NCBI RefSeq assembly: GCF_965279055.1
Contig: NZ_OZ257125.1
Location: 2,852,001-2,916,000, forward strand
Length of the DNA stretch: 64,000 bases
Direction of reading: 5' to 3'
Source of the DNA: Hydrocarboniphaga sp965279055
GTDB taxonomy: Bacteria > Pseudomonadota > Gammaproteobacteria > Nevskiales > Nevskiaceae
How positions within the stretch are numbered: the stretch's first letter is position 1; each line of letters begins with the position of its first letter. A program made the translations under genes and the position numbers. A model generated the notes under the pieces. It did not search any database, was not told the DNA's origin, and saw only the letters and a list, made by a program, of their open reading frames with translations. Positions 16,501 to 27,600 of this stretch are shown here, piece by piece.

Positions 16501-18497
16501 CCGAGATCGTCGAGCAGGGTCTGGATCGCCATGCTCGCGGCGAACACGCTTTCGGCGGCGACGTCCATTTCGTACAGGCGCGCCTCCAGCGCCTTGCGCT
16601 GCGCATCGTCCAGGCCGGTCGGCACCGGGAACAGCGCCGCCGCGCGCCCGGCCGCGCCATGTCGCAGTGCGGTGGCCTCGATGAAATCGAACCAGTCGCG
16701 TACCTGCGGAAAATGCAGGCACAGGTCGGCGAGCATGTTGCTGTACTGCGCGCCTTCGCCCGGATACAGGAAGCACAGCTTGCCCGGCACCGCGCCGCGA
16801 CCGTAGTGCAGGCCGCTGCGCGTCTTGAACGGTTTGGCATCGGCGCGCGACAGCTTGTCGATCGCCTGCTCGAGTTTCTTGTGCAGATCGCCGGCGTTGT
16901 CGGCGACGATCGCCAGGCGATGTTCGCCGCGCGCATACGCGCTGCTGGCGCGAGCGATCGCGGCCAGATCGCTTGCCGGCGTCGCGTCGAGATGCACCAG
17001 CGTCGCCTGCGCGAGTTTGACCAGCCCGGCGATCGAATCCGCGGCGAGCGTGACCAGCTCGGTCGGTGCCGGACGATGCAGCACCTGTACCTGGAACTTC
17101 GACGGCCCGCGATATTCCTCCATGATCACGTGCGCATTGATGCCGCCGAAACCGAAAGCATTGACGCCGGCGCGACGCGCGTGATTGCCGCCGTGTATCC
17201 ATGGCCGGGTTTCGGTGTTGATGTACAGCGGCGTCTTGTCCAGATGCAGATCCGGATTCGGCTCGTCGCACAGCGTCGGCGGCAGGATACGGTGGTGCAG
17301 CGCGAGCGCCGTCTTGATCAGCGAGGCCGAGCCGGAGGCCGGCAGGCAGTGGCCGATCATCGACTTGACCGAGCCGACCGCGATCTGCGGTCCGGCGCCG
17401 CGGCCGCGATACGTGATCTCCAGCGTTTCGATTTCGGTGGCGTCGCCGACGTCGGTGCCGGTGCCGTGGGCTTCGATCAGATCGATGGTATGCGGATCGA
17501 TGCCGCTGCTGTCGTAGGCGCGGCGCATCGCCAGCACCTGGCCTTCGAGGCGAGGCGTCAGCAGGCCCTTGGCGCGGCCGTCGGAGGCGACGCCGATGCC
17601 CTGGATCACCGCGTAGATGCGATCACCGGCGGCCTCGGCGTCGGCCAGGCGCTTCAGCACCAGCATGCCGACGCCTTCGCCGAGCAGCGTGCCGCTGTGG
17701 CCTTTCTGGAACGGCCGCAGCTGGCCCTTGGACAGGGCCTTGATCTGCGTGAACTGGACGAACAGCTGCGGCGGAATCTGCGCCTGGCTGCCGCCGGTGA
17801 TCATCAGGTCGCTGCGGCCGGTGACCAGCTCGCGCACCGCCTGGTCCAGCGCCATCATCGTCGACGCGCAGGCGGCGTCGACGATGTAATTCGGCCCCAT
17901 CAGGTTGAGGCGGTTGCAGATCAGGCCGGTGATCACGTTCGGCGTCAGCTGGCCGACGAGTTCGCCGCTGTACGGCGGCAGCTGCGCCTTGAAACGCTCG
18001 CGCAGTTCGATGAGTTCCGCCGGCGTGAAATCCGGGCGCAGGCCGGTCACCGCCTTCATCATCTCGTCGACGAACAAGGCATGGAACAGCACGTTCGCCT
18101 GGCCGCGATTGGTGTAGGTGCCGCGGCCGAGAATCACGCCGGCGCGGCTGCGATCGAAATCGCGCTTCTTGTAGCCGGCGTCGGCGAGCGCGTCGCCGGC
18201 ATGCTTCAGCGCCAGCAGATGGTCGGGATCACCGCCGTCGGCCTGGCTCGGCATCACGCCGTATTCGGTCGGATCGATGATCGCCAGGTCGCGCAGGAAA
18301 CCGCCGCGGTTGGTGTAGATGCGATCGTTGCGCTGCGCCCAGTTCTCCTTGTCCATGAAGTAACTGGTCCACTCGTCGTCGGCCGGCGCGACCGCGTCGA
18401 CCTTGTCGAGGATGTTCTGCCAGTAGGCGCGCACGTCGCGCGCGCCGGCATAGCAGCCGGAAACGCCGACGATGGCGACCTGCAGGTTCTCGCTCAA
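13563..18497 (-). CDS. Megasynthase subunit 2: KS-AT-DH-phosphopantetheinyl transferase
   Basis: About 1644 residues. I use TTG at 18497 (AAGGGG upstream); the frame continues to 18599 but only through a repeat. Domains: ketosynthase, residues 3-440 (Cys210 in DAACAST, His344 in HGTGTDVGD, His383 in GHCLPASGS, so catalytically complete); acyltransferase, about 550-900 (Ser676 in GHSTGENTA); charged linker; hot-dog dehydratase, about 1050-1380 (His1095 in LLDHAIG, Asp1284 in LLDAAGQ); C-terminal Sfp/PfaE-like PPTase, about 1400-1640 (GIDF Asp1524, WCAKEAAAK Glu1570). It has no KR, ER or ACP of its own, so it must work on the ACPs of subunit 1. The architecture is related to PUFA and heterocyst-glycolipid synthases; the PPTase fusion would make the system self-activating. 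Confidence 0.93.
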   Translation of the reverse strand: MSENLQVAIVGVSGCYAGARDVRAYWQNILDKVDAVAPADDEWTSYFMDKENWAQRNDRIYTNRGGFLRDLAIIDPTEYGVMPSQADGGDPDHLLALKHAGDALADAGYKKRDFDRSRAGVILGRGTYTNRGQANVLFHALFVDEMMKAVTGLRPDFTPAELIELRERFKAQLPPYSGELVGQLTPNVITGLICNRLNLMGPNYIVDAACASTMMALDQAVRELVTGRSDLMITGGSQAQIPPQLFVQFTQIKALSKGQLRPFQKGHSGTLLGEGVGMLVLKRLADAEAAGDRIYAVIQGIGVASDGRAKGLLTPRLEGQVLAMRRAYDSSGIDPHTIDLIEAHGTGTDVGDATEIETLEITYRGRGAGPQIAVGSVKSMIGHCLPASGSASLIKTALALHHRILPPTLCDEPNPDLHLDKTPLYINTETRPWIHGGNHARRAGVNAFGFGGINAHVIMEEYRGPSKFQVQVLHRPAPTELVTLAADSIAGLVKLAQATLVHLDATPASDLAAIARASSAYARGEHRLAIVADNAGDLHKKLEQAIDKLSRADAKPFKTRSGLHYGRGAVPGKLCFLYPGEGAQYSNMLADLCLHFPQVRDWFDFIEATALRHGAAGRAAALFPVPTGLDDAQRKALEARLYEMDVAAESVFAASMAIQTLLDDLGLKPDAMLGHSTGENTAITACKVRRFDSRDEIAESVRDLNRIFRKLETEGRIAEGTLLSIGALRPEMRAELLAGSGSMQVAMDNCPNQLVMFGPPAEAQALAKRLNEEGAICQELPFGRAYHTPLFKPLADAYREYFAAMDFGPGRTALYSARSIQAFPDEPDAIRELAAQQWENPVRFTETLHKLYDDGYRVFVEVGPSGNLTSFVGDTLRDRDDIVAVSSNSRRKSDMAQLHAMLAQLFASGVGFEPAALYAHREVAEIDLLVEPRTVARRRLQIKLQMPTMRLPEDWAPAHRAPQQPQVVVKEVIREVVREVDRAAPGAPPSSPVHARPGDPRMNALKSHFSLMQAFLDSQSRVLGGLPAGGTMPAAAMPAALASSGNSIQMPAALSADPSLDPNYPMLGQILSLDAQQLVSERLYTAHTDLFLLDHAIGLPPSARAPELLPLIVVPFTFSMEIIAEAACKLAGDALKVIAIESCRGHRWLSLDNDKRLGLRIVAERLRSPMESPRVAVKLFQLDPYHDNGTPTLVFEGQVTMAERYPAPPPPRALSAGALQPARTNPPGELYRHGMFHGPRLQGVKHLRGWNEDGIEADVATIATRDYFSFTSTPKFRIDAALLDAAGQLAGYWLTEKLSWGFKCFPYNLGHYTQYADPLPADRSLLCRADIRIAPHKVDCQFDLIDSEGQLIARAANWEDVKYSAPQNLYRFRLAPIERYLSVPNLERELAGSGLAARYLEAFEAGYLDQGSAVWKRMLAALVLNEDERRVFSGELPPTGPRREEWLVGRVCAKDAVRAWAAEHLKLAVAAADVHIGNRDNGAPYVVNVLGWPAGVLYPAVSISHSRRAAVAVCGPAESAPGIDFQHLNRVDAEDLIAGAFSAAESERYLRSLPREELRRAAVALWCAKEAAAKSAGTGLEGRPQDWQISGADLGNASGRWVHVRRGAQQFEIELHYNGDDIVVALCRGAAVGGAAAVTLGRTA

Positions 18498-18503
18498 GAG
18501 TTG

Positions 18504-18612
18504 TTCCCCTTCCCCCGCACGCGGTGGAAGGCCGGGATGGGGGCATGCGGAAAGGCCTGCGCCGCGACGACTCGCCCCCACCCTGGCCCTCCCCCGCAAG
18601 CGGCGGAGGGAA
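18504..18612. repeat. Inverted repeat pair between the two megasynthase genes
   Basis: The left arm (18504-18544, containing GGAAGGCCGGGATGGGGGC) and right arm (18574-18612, whose complement contains GGAGGGCCAGGGTGGGGGC) are imperfect inverted copies of about 40 bases with a 29-base centre. It fills the 142-base gap between the stop of subunit 1 and the start of subunit 2, and could alter the relative yield of the two proteins. Confidence 0.75.
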
Positions 18613-18639
18613 TTTCGATTGGCAAGTCGAAGCCCGCCA

Positions 18640-21600
18640 TCACTGCGCGTTCTCGGTGCCGATGCGGTTCAGCGCCGCGCTGAGCGTGCTTTCCGCATCG
18701 AGCATCGCCAGGCGCAGCCGGCCTTCGCTGTCGGTGAACGTCGCGTCGTAGGCCACGGCCTGCTCGTGCGCCGCCGGCTTGATGCGGAAGCGCAGGCTCA
18801 AGGCACCGGTCGGCGGCGGCAGGCTCGGCACGCGCAGCACGCGGCCGAAGCGGCTCGGCAGCGCGCTCTGCTGGCGATGCACGCGGCCCCAGATCCAGGC
18901 GAGCTGCGCGGCCACGTCGATCAGGCCCGGGTCGAACAACCAGTCGCCGGACACGCCGATCCAGTCCTTCGGATGGCTGACGGCTACCAGCGCATCGACA
19001 CCCTCCGGCGCGACCGCGGTGATATCGGTGAGCAGGCGGAAGCGGCCCGTGTGGAACAGCATGCGCTCGTAAGTCTGCAGCGCGTTCATGCGTGTGCCGC
19101 TGATCGCGGCCGGCACCTCGACGATCGGCGCTTCCAGGCGCTCGACCAGGCGCACCGAGGCGCGATACAGCGGCGCCTTGCGGCTCGGGTCGGCGATGTC
19201 GACGGTCACGGTCTGTTCGCCGGGGCCGGAATGGCTGGTGGCTTTGGCGCGAATTTCGATCTCGCGCGTCGCGCCCGGCTCCAGCACCACGCCGGCCAGC
19301 GTGCGCAGATCCTGCACTTCGGCGACCTGCCAGCCCGGCCAGCCCTGCCCGACCATTTGCGCGACCCATTCGGTCGCCGCCGCCGCCGGCAACACCGGAC
19401 GGCCGTCGATGACGTGATCGCCGAGATAGGGATCGCTGTCCAGGCCGAAACGATGGTTGAGCACCAGTGCGCCGCCGGCGCCCATGCGCAGCGCCGAGCG
19501 CACCAGCGGGTACTGCGAAACCGTGGCCGCCGCTTCCGGCGCATCACTGGCTTCCATGGTTTTCCACGGACCGGCGCCGATGACGATTTCGACTTCGTGC
19601 TTCGGCCCGCAGGCGAGTTCACGCAGGAAATATCGGCGACCGCCAGCGACCGGAATCGGCTCGATGCCGCGTTCGCGGAACTGCTGCTTGACCGCCTCGC
19701 TGGCCATGCCGGCGTCCCAGGGGCCCCAGTTGGCCGCGATCACGCGCGTCTCCGGCCAGCGCCGCGACAGCGTCCACGCAAGGCGGTTGCAGGCCTCGTT
19801 CGCGGAGGCGTAATCGATCTGGCCGCGATTGCCGTAACGGCCCGCGACCGAGGTGAAGAACACCAGCAGCTTCAGCGAATCCGGCCGCAGCTTCTTGCTC
19901 AAAATGTAGCTGGAATCGAGCTTGGTGTTGAACACGCGGGCGAAGGACTCGTCGGTCTTGTCGGCGATCTTCCGGTCTTCGATCACGCCGGCGCCGTGCA
20001 GCACCGCATCGATGCGACCGTAGTGCTGGTAGATGCCGTCGATGACACCACCGAACGCAGCCTCGTCACGTACGTCGCAGGAGAAGTAGCCGACGTTGGC
20101 GCCGCGCGCGCGCAGCCGATCGAGATTGCCGCGGATTTCGCGTTCGGTCAGCACTTTTTGCGTGGCGCGTTCGATGTCGACCGGCTTCGGCGTTTCCCCG
20201 CGAGCGCGGGCCTGAGCCAGCAACACTTTCTTCAGCGTCGAGGCGTCGGCCGCGATCGCGGTTTCCGCCGATTCCGGCGCCGGTTCCGGCGTGCGGCCGA
20301 GCAGCACGAAGCTGATACCCGGCACCGCCATTTCTTCCAGCAGCTCGGCGGTGATGCCACGCGCGCCGCCGGTGGCGACCACCACCCATTCCGGCGACGG
20401 CTGCAGATGCGGCGCGAACGGCGTGTCGGCCAGCGCTTCCTCCACCGTGCTGACGCTGTAGCGCGCGTCGCCGGTGTGGCCGGCCTCCGGCGCGCGATCG
20501 TCGGCGAGCAGCTCGTCGCAGAGATGCGAGGCGATGGTTTCGTCGGTCTGGCCGTTGAAGTCCACCGCGCGCAGCGTCGCGCTCGGATACTCGTCGCGAA
20601 CGCAGTTCAACATACCGTTGAGGCCGCCGGCGAGCGGCGTGCCCGGGCCGACCGCGTCGCGGCCGAACGTGCCGCCGAGACGGCTCGCGGCGATCACGCG
20701 CATGTCGCCGAGCGCCGCACCGAAGGGCTTGAGCATGCGGAACAGCGACAGCACGCTACGCTCGCCGAGCTGCTGCCAGGCGAGCAGGGTCTGCGGCTCG
20801 TCTTCGGCGAGGCCGTGCAGATGGATCACGCCGGAAACCTTGCCATGCGCCGCCTGCGCCTCGGCGATTCCCGCCTCGATACTGGCGGCGTCGATCGCGT
20901 CGATGCGCAGCGGCGTGACACCGGCTTTGTGCAGGTGCGACAGCAGCGGCAGCACGATCGCGTCGGCTCCGCCGGCCACGATCACCGCGCCGGACATCGT
21001 CACGCGCTTGGCGGTCAGCGGCGCGGCGCGCGGGCGGATCACGTAGCGCGGCACTTCGCTGAGCACCGCGGGGACCGGCGCGACTGGAGCTACCGCGACT
21101 GCAGCGATCGTTGCAGCAACGACCGGCGCCGCAGCTGCGGCCATCGGCGCCTGTGCGGCGCCGAGCTGATCCAGAATTACCGCCAGGGTCTTGGCGCGCG
21201 TATAGCTTTCCATTGACGCCTGCATCGCGGCCGCCAGCGACTCAGGCAGCTTCTTCTGCAGCGCGCCGACGATTTCGACGCGCTTGATCGAGTCGATGCC
21301 GAGGTCGGCTTCCAGGTCGGCATCCAGCGCCAGCATGTCCGCCGGATAACCGGTGCGGTCGGCGACGATCTCGAGCAGCAGGCTGCGGTAATCGACCGCG
21401 ACGCTCGGCGCAGCAACCGCGACAGCCAGCGTCGGTGCGGCCACGACCGGCAGGGCAGCAGCACCGCCGAGTTTGGCGAGGTTGTCGAGAATCGCCGCCA
21501 GCGTCTTGGCTCGCGTAAAGCTTTCCATCGTCGCCTGCATCGCGGCCGCGATATCCGCCGGCAGCTTCTTCTGCAGCGCACCGACGATTTCGACACGCTT

Positions 21601-24600
21601 GATCGAGTCGATGCCGAGGTCGGCTTCCAGGTCGGCGTCCAGCGCCAGCATTTCGGCCGGGTAGCCGGTGCGATCGGCGACGATGTCGAGCAGCGTCGCG
21701 CGGTAGTCGATCGCCGGAGCGGCGGCGACAGCGGCGGCAGCGACCGGCGCGGCAGCTGCGGTGGTCGCGCCCACCAGCGGCTGGACCACGTCGACGATCG
21801 TGCGCAGCGTCTTCGCGCGCGTCAGCTTTTCCATCTGCGACTGCAGCGCTTCGGACACCGAAGCCGGCAGCGCTTTCTGGAACGCGCCGACGATTTCGAC
21901 GCGCTTGATCGAATCGATACCGAGATCGGCCTCGAGATCGGCGTCCAGCGACAGCATGTCTTCCGGATAACCGGTGCGATCGGCGACCAGCTTCAGCAGC
22001 AGCGGCGTGACGTCGATCGCCGGCGCGGCGATGGCGACCGCGGGGGGTGCCACCGGTGTGCCGATCGTCGCGGCAACCGCGGCAGCCGGCGTCATCGTCG
22101 CGGCGATTTCGACCAGCGGCTGCAGGATCGCGTTGAGCGTCTTGGCGCGCGTGTAGCGCTCCATCTGCGCCTGCATCGCGGCGCCGAGTTCGGCGGGCAG
22201 GGACTTCTGCAGACTGCCGGCGATTTCGACGCGCTTGATCGAGTCGATGCCGAGTTCGGCTTCCAGATCGGCGTCCAGCGCCAGCATGTCTTCGGGATAG
22301 CCGGTGCGATCGGCGACGATGCGCAGCAGCATCGCCGACAGCGCGGCGGCGTCGAGGCCGGCAGCAACCGGTGCGGCCACCGCAGCAGGCGCGGCTGCGA
22401 CCGCAACGGCAGCAGCAGCCGCTATCGGCGCCGCCACGGGAGCCGGTACCGGTGCCGCCGCAACGACCGCAGCCTTCGGCATCGGCGGAACATACGACGG
22501 CATCGGCGCCGCGGCCGCCGCAGTCGCCGGCGCACCGCCGAGGAACTGCGAAATCACGCGCTCCTGCAGGCTCAGGAACTGGCGCATGGTTTCGTGGTAC
22601 GCCATCAGCGCTTCGCCGCCCTGCGCGCTCGGCACGGCCATCGCGGCAGCGGGCTGCGGCGCGTAGGCCTGCATCGGTGCGGCAGCAGCAGCGGCCGGCG
22701 CCGGCACATGAATCACGGTCGGCTCGGGCTTCGGTGCGCTATCCAGAATCTTCTGCACCACCGCGGCCTTCACTTCCACGGCCTTTTCGAGCGTCATCGG
22801 CGGATGCTGTCCGGTGCGCAGGATGGGATCGTTGTGCGGCCGCACGTAGCCGCCGGAGATGTACCACGCCGTGGCCGGAATCTTGGCCGGCTGCGCGCGC
22901 TCGGCGAGTTGCGCCAGTGACAGCGCCTCGACCGTGCGACCTTCGAACAGGCGCGCGACCTCGAAGTCGACGCCGAGCGCGATCAGATCGGCCAGGCCGC
23001 TCAGCAGGCCGCGCAGACCGCCGCCCTGCCCGTCGAGCGACACGCTGCGCGCATCGCGACCGGCCAGCGTTGCCGAAATCATGTTGCTGCAAATGCTCTT
23101 CGGGCCCAGTTCGAGGAACAGCCTCACGCCGTCGGCGTAAAGCGCCTGCACCTCGCTGACGAACTCGACGCTGGACAGCAGGTGCGCGTCGAGCTGCGCC
23201 CGCATCGCGTCGACGCCGGCCGGATATTGGGCGCCGCTACCATTGGAATAGACCGCGAGCGTCGGCTCGCTGAACTCGGTGGTCGCGATCGCCGCCGACA
23301 GCGGGCCTTTGGCGCTCGCCATCAGCTCGGTGTGGAACGCGCCGGACACCGGCAGCCGGGTCACGCGCAGGCCGGCGGCGCTGATCGCGGCGACGGCTTG
23401 TTCAATCTGCTCGGCCGGACCGGAAATCACGGTCTGCTCGGGCGCGTTGTGATTGGCGACGACGACGCCGGCGAACGGCGCGATCCGGGTCAGCACCACG
23501 TCGCGCGCGGCCTGTACCGCGGCCATGCCGCCCTTGATCCCGCTGCTCGCGGCCTCGGCCATCACCCGGCCACGTATCGCCGACAGCTTCAGGAAGCTGG
23601 TTTCGTCGATCACGCCGGCCGCATGCAGCGCGGCGAATTCACCGTAGCTGTGGCCGGCGGTGGCCACCGCGCTGATGCCGAGTCGGCGCGCCAGATTCAG
23701 GTAACCGACTTCGAGCGCACCGATCGCCGGCTGCGCGTAGCGCGTGTCGGTCAGGCGCTTCAGCTGCGCGGTTTCGGTGTCGGCGTTGAAGGCCGATTCC
23801 GGCCAGATGCGACGCGACAGGCGCTCCGGCAGTTCACTGCTCAACGTCGCGTCGGCGCGTTCGATCGCCGAGCGCAGCTCGTCGACGAACATCGCGGCCT
23901 CCGCGCCCATGTCGACGTACTGCGCTCCCTGTCCTGGGAACACGAACGCGATCTGCGGCGCGGTGCCAGGACGATCGAGCGCGAGCTTGATGTGCGGCGC
24001 CAAGGGCTTGGTCGGCGCGTTCAGATGCGCGATCACCGCTTCCAGATCGGTTGCCAGCGACGCCATGCTGCGCGCGGCCAGCGCCAGACTGGCTTTGGCG
24101 CCGCGACGGCGATCCGCTTCCTTCGCCAGGCTGCGCGCGAGCACCGCCAGTTTCAGCCGTGATTTCGGCTGCTGCGCGAGCGCCAGCACGCGCTCGACTT
24201 CCGTGCGCAGCGCCGCCGCGTCGGCGGCGCGGAACACGATCAGTTCCTGCGTCCAGTTGCGCGAGCCGTTGATTTCCGCATTGGCCATGCCGTCGCGATA
24301 TTCCTCGACGACCGCATGGAAATTGGTGCCGCCGAAGCCGAACGCGGACACGCCACCGCGACGCGGCGTGCCGTCCGGATTGGCGAGCCAGGCGCGCGGC
24401 TGCTTCAGAACGAAAGCGGCCGACGTCGGATCGGCGATCGCGTCGAGCGGATCATCGACATTGGCGTGCGCCGGCTGCACGCGGTGATACAGCGACATCG
24501 CCAGCTTGATCAGGCCGGCCATGCCGGCGCTGGCCTTGGTGTGGCCGAGGATGGTTTTGACCGAACCCAGCGCGACGCTCTTCGGCTCAGCGCCGAAACT

Positions 24601-27600
24601 CTTCAGCGCGCGCGTGATGGTCTCCGCCTCGGCCTTGTCGCCGACCGCGGTGCCGGTGCCATGCGCTTCGATCATGCCGAGCGTGGCGGGCGTGAAGCCG
24701 GCCTTGCCGTAAGCGCGATTCAGCGCGCGAATCTGGCCGTCCGGACGCGGCGCGGTCATGCCCAGCGCCTTGCCGTCGCTGGAACCGGCAACGGCCTTGA
24801 TCACCGCGTAGATGCGATCACCGGCCGCTTCTGCGTCTTTGAGCCGCTTCAGCACGACCATGCTGACGCCTTCGGAAATCACGATGCCGTCGGCCTTCTT
24901 GTCGAAAGCCTTGGACACGCCGTTGGGCGACAGCGCGCCGGTCTTGCTGAAACACATGAAGCCGTAAGGACTTTGCACGGTGTCGACGCCGCCGGCGATG
25001 GCGACATTGCTACGACCGCTCTCCAGCTCATTCACCGCCATCGACAAAGCGGCCAGAGACGAAGCACAAGCCGCATCGACGGTGAAGTTCAGGCCACCGA
25101 AATCCATGCGGTTGGTGACGCGGCCCGCCGTGACGTTGAGCAGCACGCCGGCGAAGGATTCGTTGGTCCATTCCGGCAGGCGCTCGAAGGCGCCGTCGTT
25201 CATATCGCTGACGAAGCGCGGCAATTCACTGCGTACGCCGTATTGCAGACCCAGATCGCCAGCGCCACCGGAGGCGCCGAGAATCACGCTGGTATGTTCG
25301 CGATCGAAATCGGTCAGGCCGGCATCCTCGATCGCGCGATTCACCGTCTCCAGGGTCAGCAACTGCATCGGGTCGATCGACTTCATCGAGTTCGGCGGAA
25401 TGCCGTAGCGCGTCGGGTCGAACATCAGCTCGTCGAGAAAGCCGCCCCACTTGCTGTAGATCTTGTCGCGCGCGTTCCGGTCGGCGTCGAAATACAGGCG
25501 CCAGTCCCAGCGCTCGCGCGGCACTTCGGTGATCGCGCTGACCTTGCCGAGCACGTTGTCCCAGTAGCTTTCGACGTCCGGCGCTTTCGGCAGCAGCACG
25601 CCGATGCCGACGATGGCGATGTCCGAGGGCGCGGCTTTTTCGACTTTGGCGTGCACCGCCTCGTCGAAGTTCGCCAGCATCTCCTGCGATTCGTTGCAGA
25701 CGCGCGCATGCAGCTCGGCGACCGACATCGGCTCGTCGGTCAGGGTCGCGACCTGGCCGATCATGTACATGCCGTCGGTCAGCTGCTGCTCCGGCGCGAT
25801 GTCGACGACCTTGCCGCTCTCGTCGCGATTCTTGCCTTTCGACGCGATGCGCAGGCGACCCATGTTGAGGTCTTCCAGCGTGTCGCGGATTTCGTCGGCG
25901 CTGTGCTGGCCGCCCATCAGTTCGCGGCGCGCCTTGAAGAAGTCGTGCGCGAACTGCGTGTTGGCGCAACGCGTCGCGTGGCCGGGGCCGGTCTCCAGAT
26001 TCACGGTGCGCGCGCAGGCGACGGCCTGGTCCTGGAAGCCCTGGACGATGGCGCCACTGGACACGATCTCGTGCGTGAACAGGTAAGCCGTGCCCATCAG
26101 CGCGCCGACTTTCATGCCGCGCGCCGCCAGCGGCGCGGTCAGCGCGGCCAGCATCGCGCCGGAACGCGCGTCGCTGATGCCGCCAGCGAACATCAGGTGG
26201 ACTTCGGATTCGGTGCCGGGCGTGACGAAGGCCAGCAGCACTTCGATCATCTGCTCCCACAGCGGGAAGCTGGTGATCGGGCCGATGTGGCCGCCGCACT
26301 CGCGGCCTTCGAACACGAAGCGCCGCGCGCCCTGCTCCAGGTACATCTTCAGCAGCGCCGGTGCCGGCGCGTGGATATAGGTCTTGATGCCGCGCTGCTC
26401 GAACGCCGCGGCCTGATCGGGACGGCCGCCGGCGATCAGCGCATACGGCGGCTTGCACTTCCAGATCGCTTCGCACTGCTCGTCGCGCAGCGCCTGCGGA
26501 ATGAAGCCGAGCATGCCGACGCCCCAGACCTTGTCACCGGCCAGGCGCGCGGTTTCCTGCAGCATTTCCAGCACCTGGTCACCGCGCATCAGCGCCAGCG
26601 CCAGGAACGGCAGCGCGCCGTTTTCGGTGACCGCGGCGGCGAAGGCCGGGCTGTCGGAGACGCGCGTCATCGGGCCCTGCGCCAGCGGATAACGCGTGCC
26701 CTGCGACTTGGCCAGCGGCGCATCCTCGGCAAGATGGCCGAGTTCGGCGGCCTGGCGCATCTGCTCGAAACTGATCTTGCGCAGCGCCTGCACCAGCTTG
26801 CCGACGCGCTGATAGCGCTGGCGATAAATCGCGCCCGCGCCGATGCCCTGGCCTACCGGCATCAGCGAGTTCTCGTCCCAGCCCACGCGCGCATCGGTGG
26901 TGCTGCGCCACACGTCCAGCGCCATCGTGCCGGCTTCGGCGGCGCGGTTGTCCGCGTCGGCCAGCTTCAGCGCCGCTGCGGCGGGCCTGGCGTAGACGCG
27001 GCAGGGCATGTCGAGCAGCTCGCCGAACAGGCGCGTCTCGGCGCCGACTAGGCGCGCGAGCTCGGTCTTGGTTGCCTCGCTGAGCGCGCTGTCGTCCATC
27101 AGCAGCAGCTGGTCGTCGAGCACCACGCCGGCGGCGCCGGCGGCGCGGCAACCGGCCGCGGTGTTGATACCGATGCCGCCGCGCACGAAGACCGGCAGCC
27201 GGGTCTTGCGCAGCAGCTTCTGCACGAGAATGTAGCTGGAGTCTTCTCCGACCCAGCCCGGCGATTCGTGGCCCTTGGCGACGATGCCGTCCGGCGTGAA
27301 GCTCAGCGTGGCCAGATCATCGGCCGAGCTGAGCTCGATCAGCAGGCGGTGCTGGCCACCGCGGCGCAGCACCTCGATTCCGGACTGCGAGCCGCCGCGC
27401 GGCGCGATCACCAGCGTCAGCGGCCGCTCGCCCGCCAGCGCAAGCAGCTTGTCGACCAGCGGCAGATGCGCCGGGCTCGCCTGGATGCCGACGCGACCGT
27501 CGGTGGCAGCGAGCAAGCGGCGGAAGTTCGCCAGAGCGCGCGCTTCGTCGGTGCAGAACTCCAGATCGAGCAGGCCAAGGCCGCCCGCCCGCGCGGCGGC

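Noticed and set aside
18497..18599. N-terminal extension of megasynthase subunit 2 to 18599
   Set aside because: The extra 34 residues translate the inverted repeat and have no similarity to KS starts; the KS begins directly after the TTG at 18497.
15951..21216. Two plus-strand open frames of about 910 codons antisense to the megasynthases
   Set aside because: Long antisense frames are expected opposite GC-rich genes with biased third positions. Their translations are Arg/Ala/Gln-rich without motifs, while the minus strand carries continuous catalytic domains.
21170..22330. Direct repeats resembling a CRISPR or satellite array
   Set aside because: The repeats are in frame inside one gene and encode tandem ACP domains about 100 residues apart.
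24316..27051. A 911-codon plus-strand frame opposite the NMO and KS region
   Set aside because: Same cause; the translation shows low-complexity His/Arg/Ala composition and no recognisable domain.
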